Source: Succinivibrionaceae bacterium UBA3769 (GTDB lineage: Bacteria; Pseudomonadota; Gammaproteobacteria; Enterobacterales; Succinivibrionaceae). From it: a DNA stretch of 21,828 bases. Of the stretch, positions 1 through 7,613 are shown piece after piece (position 1 is the first letter of the stretch; every line of letters begins with the position of its first letter). Made by a program: the position numbers and the translations under genes. The notes beneath the pieces were generated by a model, which saw nothing but the letters and a program-made list of their open reading frames with translations, was not told the DNA's origin and did not search any database. The DNA lies in NCBI GenBank assembly GCA_002372325.1, contig DFFT01000169.1, positions 1 through 21,828 of the forward strand, read 5' to 3'.

Positions 1-2
1 CC

Positions 3-365
3 TTTGGCAATGAATGCTTTAACACTCCGAATTCGGAAGAAATGATTTACCTCGTGATGGCCCCGAAAGCCCTTTACGCCTACCGGGATGATTTTGTGTC
101 CCGGGCTCTGGAGTTTCTGGATTCCGATGATGAACTAAGGTGCTTCTGGACAGAGGAGTTCCGGGATCGGGTTTATACCCCGGTTTCCGATAAAGATCTG
201 GAGTGGCTGAAATCCCGGCTGGAAAAAATGAACCAGAAGATAACCATCGTGTACGAACCCGTGCTCAGCGCTGTGCACCTGATTCCTCCGGAATGGGATG
301 ACATGACCGTGGTGCTGGAAACCGCCGCGGAATACATCCTTTTCTCCTGGGGCACTTCTGTCTGA
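3..365 (+). CDS. Hypothetical protein, 3' end only (5' end outside window)
   Basis: The reading frame is open from the left edge of the window, so the gene starts upstream; the ATG at 42 is probably internal. About 120 residues are visible and end in FSWGTSV before a TGA. The piece is acidic, rich in Trp, Tyr and Phe, and has no membrane segment or signal peptide, so it looks like the C-terminal part of a soluble cytoplasmic protein. I do not recognise the family. Base composition matches the GC-richer backbone. About 250 bases separate it from the IS that follows, and no terminator hairpin stands out there. A small immunity-type or chaperone-type protein would be compatible in size and charge, but nothing in the residues proves either. 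Confidence 0.5.
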   Translation, partial: FGNECFNTPNSEEMIYLVMAPKALYAYRDDFVSRALEFLDSDDELRCFWTEEFRDRVYTPVSDKDLEWLKSRLEKMNQKITIVYEPVLSAVHLIPPEWDDMTVVLETAAEYILFSWGTSV

Positions 366-615
366 TGAACCTGACGGAGCTGTCGCATTCTGATCAGGTT
401 TACCTCTGCTTCCGCCTTCATCTTCTGCAAACCTCCTGTTTCAGACGGGGAGCTAAGCCTTGCCATGTCTCCGCTGATTGATTTCCCGGGTATTTTCCGG
501 AACAGCGCTGTCGCTGTTACCGGGGCGGGCAGAGTTCCTTCGGAGGGAAGGCAAAAACGGCTTAAATACCGGATTGCCTAGCGGCATGATAAACACCATG
601 AGACAAATACTGTCA

Positions 616-1953
616 GGAACTGTCTCAAAATAATATGTAACTCTTGGGATAGAAACATAACTCTCATTATGATACACTTTCGTGTAAGAACACGGAGAAT
701 TGCATATGGCAGAGGCAGATGTCAGGTTAACTCAAATCCTGCATGATGCAGGCGAGTTATCCCAGAAGATTTTCAATGAAAAGCAACAGCGTTTATTGAG
801 CGGGTGCATATCAAAGGCTTATGGATACGGTGGCGATAAGATTGTTGCATCAGCATTTGGTCTTGATCCAAGAACAGTATCTGCCGGACGCGCTTCTGCA
901 GAAAATGGGGATATAGACGTTTCCCAGGAACGCATAAGGCAGGAAGGAGGAGGGAGGAAAGCAGTCAAGAACCAGCAACCGGAGATCTTGAAAGCTGTTG
1001 AGGAAATAGTGAGTAACAGCACATACGGTTCTCCTGAAGATGATTTGCTATGGACCAATCTCTCTCTGAGAGCTATTTCAGAAGAATTAAAGCGAAAAGG
1101 ATATACAGCAGGCAAGGATCTGGTTGGAAGATTGCTTGAAGAGATTGGCTATAGCAAGCCAGTTAACCAGAAGTACTTGCAAGCGGGAAAGGCTCATCCC
1201 GGAAGGGATGAAATGTTCAAAAGGATTAATCAGGCAATAGAAGATTTTCGTAATGAGGGAAATCCGGTTCTGGCAACCGACACAAAGAAAAAGGAACTTA
1301 TTGGAAACTTCAGGAATAATGAAGCGGAATACCGAAAACAAAAGGACTGGCGTAAGGTTTTAGATCACGATTTTCCTGTTCCTGAATTGGGCCAGGTCGC
1401 TCCGTATGGAATATATGCAGTAAACGATAACACTGGTTTTGTAAATCTTGGAACAGACCATGACACAGGAGCATTTGCAGCAGAGAGCATCCGCAGATGG
1501 TGGCTTCATATAGGAGATGCCAACTTCGGTGATTCTAAAAAATTTATGGTGGTTTGTGACAGCGGCGGCTGCAACGGATGGCGCACAAGACTTTGGAAAT
1601 ACCAGTTAGCATTGCTGGCAACAGAACTGGGTAAAGAAATACACGTCTATCACATGCCGCCTGGCACATCAAAGTGGAACAAAGTTGAACACCGTCTTTT
1701 CTGCTATATAACTGAAAACTGGGCAGGGAAATCGCTATTGGATGTCAAAACTACAGTTAACTATATCAGCAGTACTACGACAAAAAAAGTACTGACTGTA
1801 AAGCGTGTTGCTGATACAAGCAAATACGAATGCTCAATCAGGAGTTCTGATGAGGAAATTGAAACAATAGCTCTCGAAAGAATTGAACCTTATGGGGATT
1901 ATGCATACATAATCAGAGGGTTTAAGAAATGCACGTAATTTTGCGACAGTCTT
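616..1953 (+). mobile_element. ISAzo13-family insertion sequence, apparently complete
   Basis: The element is about 1.34 kb with one transposase gene. The left end reads GGAACTGTCTCAAAAT (616-631). The right end, read inward on the other strand, contains GACTGTCGCAAAAT, giving imperfect terminal inverted repeats of about 15-20 bp. The right boundary is set by comparison with the 140-bp derivative at 4081-4220, whose ends align with both ends of this copy. The outermost right bases (GTCTTT) diverge from the derivative's GTTCC, so the exact last base is uncertain by a few positions. I see no convincing target-site duplication here. The family call comes from the transposase. Confidence 0.8.
706..1938 (+). 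CDS. ISAzo13-family transposase
   Basis: DDE-type transposase of about 410 residues that cuts and moves the surrounding IS. Visible hallmarks are the ATDTKKKELIGNF block with the first catalytic Asp (about residue 192), VVCDSGGCNG with the second (about 285), and PPGTSKWNKVEHRLF with the catalytic Glu (about 328). These are typical of ISAzo13-like enzymes. The N-terminal 90 residues look like a DNA-binding region. I chose the ATG at 706 because GGAGA at 694-698 sits 7 bases upstream; a TTG at 700 is in frame but too close to that site. The frame is intact over the family's usual length, so the enzyme may be active. It could act in trans on the deleted copy at 4081-4220. Confidence 0.9.
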   Translation: MAEADVRLTQILHDAGELSQKIFNEKQQRLLSGCISKAYGYGGDKIVASAFGLDPRTVSAGRASAENGDIDVSQERIRQEGGGRKAVKNQQPEILKAVEEIVSNSTYGSPEDDLLWTNLSLRAISEELKRKGYTAGKDLVGRLLEEIGYSKPVNQKYLQAGKAHPGRDEMFKRINQAIEDFRNEGNPVLATDTKKKELIGNFRNNEAEYRKQKDWRKVLDHDFPVPELGQVAPYGIYAVNDNTGFVNLGTDHDTGAFAAESIRRWWLHIGDANFGDSKKFMVVCDSGGCNGWRTRLWKYQLALLATELGKEIHVYHMPPGTSKWNKVEHRLFCYITENWAGKSLLDVKTTVNYISSTTTKKVLTVKRVADTSKYECSIRSSDEEIETIALERIEPYGDYAYIIRGFKKCT

Positions 1954-2023
1954 TAAGCTTAAATTATCAGAATGTCTTTTTGATAAATTCCGACTTGTTG
2001 ATAAATCCATGTTTAACACATAT

Positions 2024-2074
2024 AATCAAACTCGCCAAAAGTTACGAAATCGTTCTTTTTTGGCGAGTTTGATT
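2024..2074. repeat. 17-bp perfect inverted repeat upstream of the ATPase gene
   Basis: AATCAAACTCGCCAAAA (2024-2040) and its exact reverse complement (2058-2074) are separated by 17 bases. The structure ends 21 bases before the ATPase start codon, so it lies in the promoter or leader. The left arm continues into GT and nearly matches TCAAACCCGCCAAAAGT, found just after the ATPase stop codon (3524-3540) and again in each downstream tandem unit. It could be an RNA hairpin controlling translation, an operator, or the end of a former mobile unit carrying the ATPase. There is no T-run typical of a terminator for the upstream IS. Confidence 0.7.
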
Positions 2075-2095
2075 GCGTGTTAGCAGGAAGATGAT

Positions 2096-3517
2096 ATGAG
2101 TCTGGTTGCCAGAAAAGAAGAACAAAAGCTGTTGAACCAAGCAGTATGCAAACATGAATCGCAGTTTATCGCAGTTTATGGCCGGCGTCGTGTCGGAAAA
2201 ACATATCTCATTCGGGAATTTTTTTCAGAGCGGTTTTCTTTCGTTCATACCGGGTATTTCAATCTGCCCAGAAAGGAACAGCTTTCCGGTTTCTTCAAAT
2301 CACTGCAAAAGGCCGGACTCAGTTCGATTCACTCCTGTCCGAAAAACTGGATGGAGGCTTTTGAACAGCTGGAAATTGTTGTGGAACAGAGCAAAGCTGA
2401 GAAAAAGATCCTGTTTCTGGATGAACTTTCCTGGATGGATACTCCCCGCTGTGATCTGATCCCGGCATTGGAGCATTTCTGGAATGCCTTCGCCTCTGCT
2501 CGGAAGGATGTTATTCTTTTGATATGCAGTTCAGCTACCTCTTGGGTTATAAATCATGTGATCCATAATAAAGGCGGTTTGTATAACCGTCTGACCCTCG
2601 GTATCCACTTGAAACCGTTTCAGCTAGGCGAGGTGGAAGAATATGTAGATTCTCTTGGAATCTCCATGAATCGCCTGCAAATTCTGGAAGGTTACATGGC
2701 TCTGGGAGGAATTCCGTATTACTGGAGTCACCTGGCAAAGGGAATGTCAATTCATCAGTATATTGACTATGTGTTTTTTCGGCGAGGAGCCTTACTGAAG
2801 GATGAATATTCCTATCTATTTAGTTCACTGTTCAAGCAGCCGGAAATTTATGGAAAAATCGTTCAGACTCTTTATCAAAAGAAAAAAGGCATGACGAGGA
2901 ACGAAATACTTAAGGCTACCGGATTAACCAGTGCAGGCGGAACATCCCAAATGCTGCGTGAGCTGGAGAACTGTGATTTCATCCGGGAATATACGTCCTA
3001 TGGAGAGCGGAAGGAACGGATTTACCAGATCATTGATCCATTCATACTATTTTATTATCACTTCCTCGAACCGCATCCCAGTGATACTCAATTCTGGATG
3101 CATCGGGTAAATACCCCGGCAACCAACTCGTGGAAGGGGCTGGCTTTTGAAATGGTCTGCCTGCTTCACACGCCAAAGATCAAAAACGCGCTGGGAATCG
3201 GTTCGGTGTTGACGGAAGAATTTTCTTTTTCAGTTCGAGAAAATCTTGAGCAGGGCATTCACGGATCGCAAATTGATCTCGTTCTCAAACGGGCGGATCG
3301 CATCACCAATCTCATTGAAATTAAATTTTCGCAGGGCGAGTATCTAGTCACCAAAGCTTTAGATGAAGCAATGCGCCGCAAACGACTAGATTATCAGCGT
3401 GCCTCCGGAAGCAAAAATACCATTCATCTGACAATGATCGCTCCTTATGGCGTTATGCAAAACTCCTATGCCAATAATTTGGATTCCGTGGTAACCGGAG
3501 AGGATCTCTTCCTGTAA
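2096..3517 (+). CDS. DUF234-type ATPase with C-terminal PD-(D/E)XK-like nuclease domain
   Basis: A 473-residue protein of the archaeal-type ATPase/DUF234 group. Walker A is GRRRVGKT (29-36) and Walker B is LFLDE (106-110), followed by a sensor-like ICSSATSWV. The middle contains a winged-helix-like region. The C-terminus has a PD-(D/E)XK-like pattern, with Asp394 and then Glu408-Ile-Lys410 (EIKF). Length and order are normal for the family. The biochemical role of these proteins is poorly known; they are often multi-copy and accessory. ATG 2096 is preceded by AGGAAG at 2085-2090. The gene stands alone between an IS and a tandem repeat, with an inverted repeat just upstream. Its last 14 codons are the start of the 165-bp repeat unit that follows, so the gene end has been amplified. 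Confidence 0.88.
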   Translation: MSLVARKEEQKLLNQAVCKHESQFIAVYGRRRVGKTYLIREFFSERFSFVHTGYFNLPRKEQLSGFFKSLQKAGLSSIHSCPKNWMEAFEQLEIVVEQSKAEKKILFLDELSWMDTPRCDLIPALEHFWNAFASARKDVILLICSSATSWVINHVIHNKGGLYNRLTLGIHLKPFQLGEVEEYVDSLGISMNRLQILEGYMALGGIPYYWSHLAKGMSIHQYIDYVFFRRGALLKDEYSYLFSSLFKQPEIYGKIVQTLYQKKKGMTRNEILKATGLTSAGGTSQMLRELENCDFIREYTSYGERKERIYQIIDPFILFYYHFLEPHPSDTQFWMHRVNTPATNSWKGLAFEMVCLLHTPKIKNALGIGSVLTEEFSFSVRENLEQGIHGSQIDLVLKRADRITNLIEIKFSQGEYLVTKALDEAMRRKRLDYQRASGSKNTIHLTMIAPYGVMQNSYANNLDSVVTGEDLFL

Positions 3518-4080
3518 GAGGGGTCAAACCCGCCAAAAGTCAGTTTTTTGTTGCCTTTTGGAGTATTTTCCAGCCGTGCCATAAGTACAAATCTTTATGC
3601 CCCCTGTCGTTGCAGATACCAGAGCTTTGTTTAGCGGCCAATAATCTGGGTTCCGTGGAAACCAGAGAGGATCTTTTCCGGTAAGAGCAGACAAACCCGC
3701 CAAAAGTCAGTTTTTTGTTGCCTTTTGGAGTATTTTCCCGCCGTGCCATAAGTAAACCCTTTGCCCTATGTCGTTGCAGATACCCGAGCTTTGTTCAGCG
3801 GCCAATAATTTGGATTCCGTGGAAACCGGAGAGGATCTTTTCCGGTAAGAGCAGACAAACCCGCCAAAAGTCAGTTTTTTGTTGCCTTTTGGAGTATTTC
3901 CCCGCTGTGCCATAAGTACAAACCCTTATGCTCCCTGTCGTTGCAGATACCGAGCTTTGTTCAGCGGCCAATAATCTGGATTCCGTGGAAACCGGAGAGG
4001 ATCTTTTCCGGTAAGAGCAGACAAACCCGCCAAAAGTCAGTTTTTTGTTGCCTTTTGGATATTTTTCTGACGTGCCTTAA
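3470..4080 (+). repeat. Tandem repeat, about 165 bp x 3.7, seeded by the ATPase gene 3' end
   Basis: Four units begin with GCCAATAAT at 3470, 3637, 3801 and 3967, with lengths of 167, 164 and 166 bases and a fourth of 114 cut short by the mini-IS at 4081. Each unit begins with the last 14-15 codons of the ATPase; later copies still read NNLDSVETGEDLFR then stop. A non-coding part with CAAACCCGCCAAAAGTCAG and TTGTTGCCTTTTGG follows. CCAAAAG and CTTTTGG can form a short stem in every unit. Later units are more alike to each other than to the first (shared GTGGAAACC and TTTTCCGGTAAGAGCAG), which suggests amplification of a diverged unit. I see no other genes here; short reading frames in both directions repeat with the units. 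Confidence 0.92.
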
Positions 4081-4220
4081 GGAATTATCTCAAAATCATA
4101 TGTAATTCTTGAGACGGAAATAGAACTCTCATTTTGATACGCTTTTGTAAGAGAACACGGAGAGTTACATATGGTAGTTTCAGAGGGTTTAAGAAATGCA
4201 AGTAATTTTGTGATAGTTCC
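4081..4220 (+). mobile_element. Mini-IS (MITE-like): internally deleted ISAzo13-family element
   Basis: 140 bp made of both ends of the IS at 616-1953 joined together. The left part matches the IS leader, including the Shine-Dalgarno (CACGGAGAG) and the start codon ATG at 4171. The right part matches the transposase 3' end (CAGAGGGTTTAAGAAATGCA) and the right terminus. The ends GGAATTATC and GATAGTTCC form terminal inverted repeats. TTAA flanks both sides (4077-4080 and 4221-4224), consistent with a 4-bp target duplication. About 1.2 kb of transposase is missing. The fusion leaves an 18-codon frame from the old start codon that ends just past the right terminus; it is unlikely to be functional. 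The element sits in the same orientation as the full IS. Confidence 0.88.
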
Positions 4221-4224
4221 TTAA

Positions 4225-4563
4225 ATAGTTGCGTTTGGCAGCATTATTGGCGAGTGTCACTGAGTGTTTTTCGGAAAATCGTTTAATATCCTGAAATGTC
4301 AGGAGGCGCGAGCGGTTCTGCGCCCCGGGAGCAGGTTTTTGTTCCGGTTGGTATGTAATCATCAGAACCGGGGAATCTCGGAATCCTTGCCTTGATCCTG
4401 CATCAGCCGGCACGCCCGCGCCGGCGGCTCCATAAGATTTTTCCGGCTGATTCCCTTGAGCTATGAGAGTTAGCCAGTGGCAGGATGACAGGGAAGCAGG
4501 AGCAGCAGGAATGACAGGAGTGCAGGAGTGACAGGAATAGATGGAATGGGAGGAATGACGGCA
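4225..4563. other. Non-coding region with purine-rich short repeats before the lipoprotein gene
   Basis: No gene is recognisable. A GC-rich inverted repeat GCCGGC (4406-4411 and 4420-4425) could form a short hairpin. From about 4482 to 4563 the DNA is a degenerate purine-rich repeat around GGAATGACAGGA, which carries several in-frame GTG and ATG codons and the GGGAGG ribosome-binding site of the next gene. A long minus-strand reading frame crosses this region and the lipoprotein gene. I treat it as a shadow. Confidence 0.5.
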
Positions 4564-5505
4564 ATGAAAGGAATCATATCTCGCAGGCTTTTCCCGGTTT
4601 TGGCTGCTCTGGGCTGTCTTGTCCTTTCCGGATGCGGGGATCCCGTGCTGGATCTCTCGGGAACCGAACAGGAGAATACCGCCAGACTGGCTGATTTTCT
4701 GAACCGTTTCAATAAGTCCGACCGGGCTCTGATCATGGGCTGGCTGGCTGCAGATACCCTGAAGGGCCTCGAAAAGATGAACGGCAAAAAGGCTTCCGAG
4801 GTTCTGAAAATGGTTAACAGCGAGTGGCGGGAGCTTTACACCGCGGAGGCTGTTAATGCCAGGGAGATCTACCGCTGGATGGAAAACGAGAAGGTGCCGG
4901 TATTCGGGATGAAGGAGTTCAGCGATCTCTGCGAGAATCCCGGCAAACCTGCCGGGCAGTCTGAGGATCTCCTGAAAACCCGCGCCCATGCCAGCAGGGC
5001 CGCGCAGGTTTATCGCAATTTTCATATCACCTGCAGACTCGGCGCCAAAAGTAACGAGGCGGAGCTTGTTCTCGATAACGGCACTGACATGCCCATGACG
5101 AAGGGAACGGTAAAGGCCCTGGATGCCCAGGCGGAATTTGCCGTGCCCGGAGGCCTGGATCCGGGCCAGAAAACCCAGCTTACCCTGAAAAACCCCGCTC
5201 TGGCAAAGCGCCTCAGGGAGAAGCACGAGTGCGTTCCTGTTTATGCGGAGTTTCTGGACTGGAACAGCGGGAACAACTTTCATCTGGACTACTACGCCCC
5301 CGAAAACGCCATTAAGCCCGAGGACATGGATGATTACGCGGAGTTTCGTCAAAAGACCCTTCAGGAAATTAACGGCTCCTACGATCGGAAGGCGGTTATC
5401 AGAAAGCTCTGCGACATGAATCGCGCTGCGAGAGAACGCACCGAGAACGCCGTAAAAGCCTTTACCGCCAGCTATCCCGAAAGAAAGACGGAGGTAACCA
5501 AATGA
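4564..5505 (+). CDS. Lipoprotein, DUF6694-like N-terminal region
   Basis: About 313 residues. The start ATG 4564 is chosen because GGGAGG (4548-4553) lies 10 bases upstream and it gives a clean lipoprotein signal: a charged MKGIISRR, a hydrophobic stretch and the lipobox LSGC. Upstream in-frame GTG and ATG codons would add a Gly/Met-rich stretch from the local repeat. After the lipid Cys, GDPVLDLSGTE followed by a helical segment ending in MNGKKASEVLKM resembles small DUF6694-type lipoproteins, but this protein is longer. The second half has a beta-rich region (LVLDNGTDMPMTKGTV) that parallels the next gene product (LTFRNETGNLAVTDGI), so the two probably share a fold. It overlaps the next gene by 4 bases. 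The exact function is unknown; the location is the periplasmic face of a membrane. Confidence 0.8.
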   Translation: MKGIISRRLFPVLAALGCLVLSGCGDPVLDLSGTEQENTARLADFLNRFNKSDRALIMGWLAADTLKGLEKMNGKKASEVLKMVNSEWRELYTAEAVNAREIYRWMENEKVPVFGMKEFSDLCENPGKPAGQSEDLLKTRAHASRAAQVYRNFHITCRLGAKSNEAELVLDNGTDMPMTKGTVKALDAQAEFAVPGGLDPGQKTQLTLKNPALAKRLREKHECVPVYAEFLDWNSGNNFHLDYYAPENAIKPEDMDDYAEFRQKTLQEINGSYDRKAVIRKLCDMNRAARERTENAVKAFTASYPERKTEVTK

Positions 5506-6575
5506 GCCTTACTTCATTTTCCAGAAAGTTTATTCCGGCTTCTGCTTTGCGGGCGGGACTCCTTCTTCTTGCTGGTCTTTCCTTCCTCCCGGCGCACGGG
5601 GAAAGCAGATTCACCTTCGGAGACGTTAAGGAACTCAAAGAGGCTGCCGCTCTGGAATCAGCAGTCTATGCCAGTCTCCCGGAATCCCATATCAGCCGTT
5701 TTGAGCATTTTTATCTCCTCCGGCTGGTGGCGGTGGGGCAGTCCGGGAATCCCGCTCTCGCAAAGCATTACTTCCATGGCGGGAGTAACGTTATCCCGGG
5801 AGGGATTTTTCAGGGAATGCGCGAATTTACCCCGAAGGAGCTTACCGAGGCCTTCATAAAAGCTCATGCCGAAAGGGCGGCCAATGCTCTTCCGGCTTTG
5901 GACAATGAGATTAATGCGGCCCGGGAAACCAGGAAGATCATGGGATTGTACCGGGAGCTTTCCGAAGAGATTGCCAAAACGGCGGCCCTGACTTCCCGGG
6001 AGGCCCCGGAGGACGTCATTGCCAGAAAGTACATAAAGAGCAAGCTGGACGCCTTTAAGGTTACCCCGAAAACCGTCCCCGGCCATACTGACCAGCTTGA
6101 GCTGACCTTCAGGAATGAAACCGGAAACCTCGCAGTTACGGACGGTATTCTGCACATCATTATCTGGAAGAAGGGGGAAGAGATTTCATATCTGAGAAAG
6201 GATAAGTACGATTTCAAATTTCCTGCGGTCTTAAACCCCGGCGAGGAGCATAAGGACATTGTGCCCTGCGACAGCATCTGCCAGGAGGTCATGAACAGCC
6301 CTGACTTTTATTCCGAAATCCATGTGGACACCCTGAACGGTCATCCCGCGGGAGACTACCGCTTTTTCAGCTTTTCCGCCGGGCACGAGTGGGACAGTCA
6401 GAGCTCCGAGGATCACCTTAACCAATATCTCAGCGAGACTCTCCCGGCACTGAAGGCTGCCATTGACAAAACCGCGGGATCCTTTGCCGGGTTTATGAAG
6501 GAAACCGGCGGACCGGATAAGGGGCCGGACTCCGGAGGGATCCTGAGAGCGCAGCCGGGGCAGGAAGAAATTTAA
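5502..6575 (+). CDS. Exported hypothetical protein coupled to the lipoprotein gene
   Basis: 357 residues with an N-terminal Sec signal (hydrophobic LRAGLLLLAGLSFLPAHG, likely cleavage near residues 33-34). The body is helical, then has a beta-rich segment at about residues 190-290 (LTFRNETGNLAVTDGILHI, LNPGEEH) that resembles the region in the upstream lipoprotein. I infer a duplicated, diverged pair. The ATG overlaps the previous stop codon as ATGA, which indicates translational coupling and equal expression. No catalytic motif is visible. With the TPM protein 62 bases downstream it probably forms a three-gene envelope operon. The family is not recognised. Confidence 0.8.
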   Translation: MSLTSFSRKFIPASALRAGLLLLAGLSFLPAHGESRFTFGDVKELKEAAALESAVYASLPESHISRFEHFYLLRLVAVGQSGNPALAKHYFHGGSNVIPGGIFQGMREFTPKELTEAFIKAHAERAANALPALDNEINAARETRKIMGLYRELSEEIAKTAALTSREAPEDVIARKYIKSKLDAFKVTPKTVPGHTDQLELTFRNETGNLAVTDGILHIIIWKKGEEISYLRKDKYDFKFPAVLNPGEEHKDIVPCDSICQEVMNSPDFYSEIHVDTLNGHPAGDYRFFSFSAGHEWDSQSSEDHLNQYLSETLPALKAAIDKTAGSFAGFMKETGGPDKGPDSGGILRAQPGQEEI

Positions 6576-6637
6576 GGAAACAGGAGCGAGCAGTCTGATT
6601 ATGGTTTTTGACAGCGGTTATTCGGGGAGGAGGTCTC

Positions 6638-7582
6638 ATGGCCGGAAGCAGCAGTAACGTTTCAGGAAACGGGGAAGCTCAGCCGTCCGGATCCTCATGC
6701 CTGACCAAGATTCTGGCGACTCTGGGGATATGCCTTCTCGGCACCTTTGCCGGCATGGCCTTGCGGGAAAACATGACCGAGACTGTTTACCCGGAACCGG
6801 GAGCCTCCAAATACTTCTACATCCAGGATTACAGCGGAGTGTTTTCCGAAGCGGCGGAAAAGTACATTTTTGATGAAGCCGTGAAGCTTAACCGGGACAC
6901 CACGGCCCAGATCGTGGTGATGGCTGTGCCGAACACCAGTACCGAACCCCTGGAATCCTACAGCCTGAAAACCGCTAACAGACTGGGGATCGGATCCAAG
7001 GAGAAAAATAACGGCATTCTGATTCTCTTTACCACCGATGAACCCCATGTCCGCATGGAGGTGGGCAAGGGACTTGAGGGAGCCATTCCGGATGCCATGG
7101 CGGGGCGGATTCTGGACGATTATGCCGTGGCTGACAAGAACAGCCGGCACTGGAACCGGGCCGCCATGAACACCTTTACGGCCGCGGCGGAAATTGTGTA
7201 CCGGGAAAGCGGGAAGGAGGTTCCGGCCTCGCTCCGTCAGGTTAAAGAGGTTCCTGAAGGACAGGAAGGGCATACCTTCGGGGATATGAAGCTGCCGGAA
7301 GCCCGGCCGCTTACCGCTGACGAGGATCTGGGCACCCGGGTTTCCAACGGCTTTTTCAGCTTTCTGGGGCTTGCCATATTGCTGATCCCATTCTATCTGG
7401 CATTCCGGTTTTTGAAGAGTCTCTTTTCCGGAGGGGACGGGAGCGGTTACACCGGAAGCGGCGGGAGTTACGGCCACAGCCGGAGTTCCGGCCGGAGCTA
7501 TGGCAGCAGACGGAGTTCCTCCTCCGGGAGCAGCCACAGAGGCGGCGGAGGCGGCTTCCGGGGCGGCGGAGCCAGCCGTTAG
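6638..7582 (+). CDS. TPM-domain (YgcG-like) membrane protein
   Basis: 314 residues from ATG 6638, which lies just after GGGGAGGAGG (6624-6633); a TTG at 6608 in the same frame has no such site. A hydrophobic segment at residues 22-42 anchors the N-terminus. The TPM domain spans about 62-188, with QDYSGVFSEAAE, IVVMAVPNT, NNGILILFTTDEPHVRMEVGKGLEGAIPD and a conserved DDYA. A second membrane segment (about 238-260) and a Gly/Ser/Arg-rich tail follow, ending GGGGFRGGGASR. Such tails are typical of YgcG-type proteins. TPM domains are thought to bind phosphate-containing or metal ligands outside the cytoplasm, and some relatives act in photosystem II repair; the role here is unknown. Cotranscription with the two genes upstream is likely. 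Confidence 0.88.
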   Translation: MAGSSSNVSGNGEAQPSGSSCLTKILATLGICLLGTFAGMALRENMTETVYPEPGASKYFYIQDYSGVFSEAAEKYIFDEAVKLNRDTTAQIVVMAVPNTSTEPLESYSLKTANRLGIGSKEKNNGILILFTTDEPHVRMEVGKGLEGAIPDAMAGRILDDYAVADKNSRHWNRAAMNTFTAAAEIVYRESGKEVPASLRQVKEVPEGQEGHTFGDMKLPEARPLTADEDLGTRVSNGFFSFLGLAILLIPFYLAFRFLKSLFSGGDGSGYTGSGGSYGHSRSSGRSYGSRRSSSSGSSHRGGGGGFRGGGASR

Positions 7583-7596
7583 CCGGGTTCGGGCCG

Positions 7597-7613
7597 GCAG
7601 AAGCTTTTTCTGC
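7597..7613. terminator. Possible small hairpin between convergent genes
   Basis: GCAGAA-GCTTT-TTCTGC forms a 6-bp stem with a 5-base loop in the 30-base gap between the convergent TPM and Sel1 genes, and is followed by AT-rich TAATAAAATT. It lacks a clean T-run and is weak as an intrinsic terminator. Confidence 0.3.

Noticed and set aside
3540..3913. Short minus-strand frames that repeat within the tandem array
   Set aside because: They repeat because the DNA repeats; no ribosome-binding site or known motif, and the unit is explained by the ATPase 3' end.
3470..4080. CRISPR array
   Set aside because: Units are about 165 bp of near-identical sequence with no short repeats and unique spacers, and there are no cas genes.
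4189..5352. Long minus-strand reading frame (387 codons) opposite the lipoprotein gene
   Set aside because: The plus strand has a lipobox, a ribosome-binding site, a 4-base coupling to the next gene and a related neighbour. The minus frame has no motif and runs into the mini-IS.
6695..7537. Minus-strand frame of 280 codons opposite the TPM gene
   Set aside because: The plus strand encodes a clear TPM domain with membrane segments; the antisense frame is a by-product of GC-rich codons.
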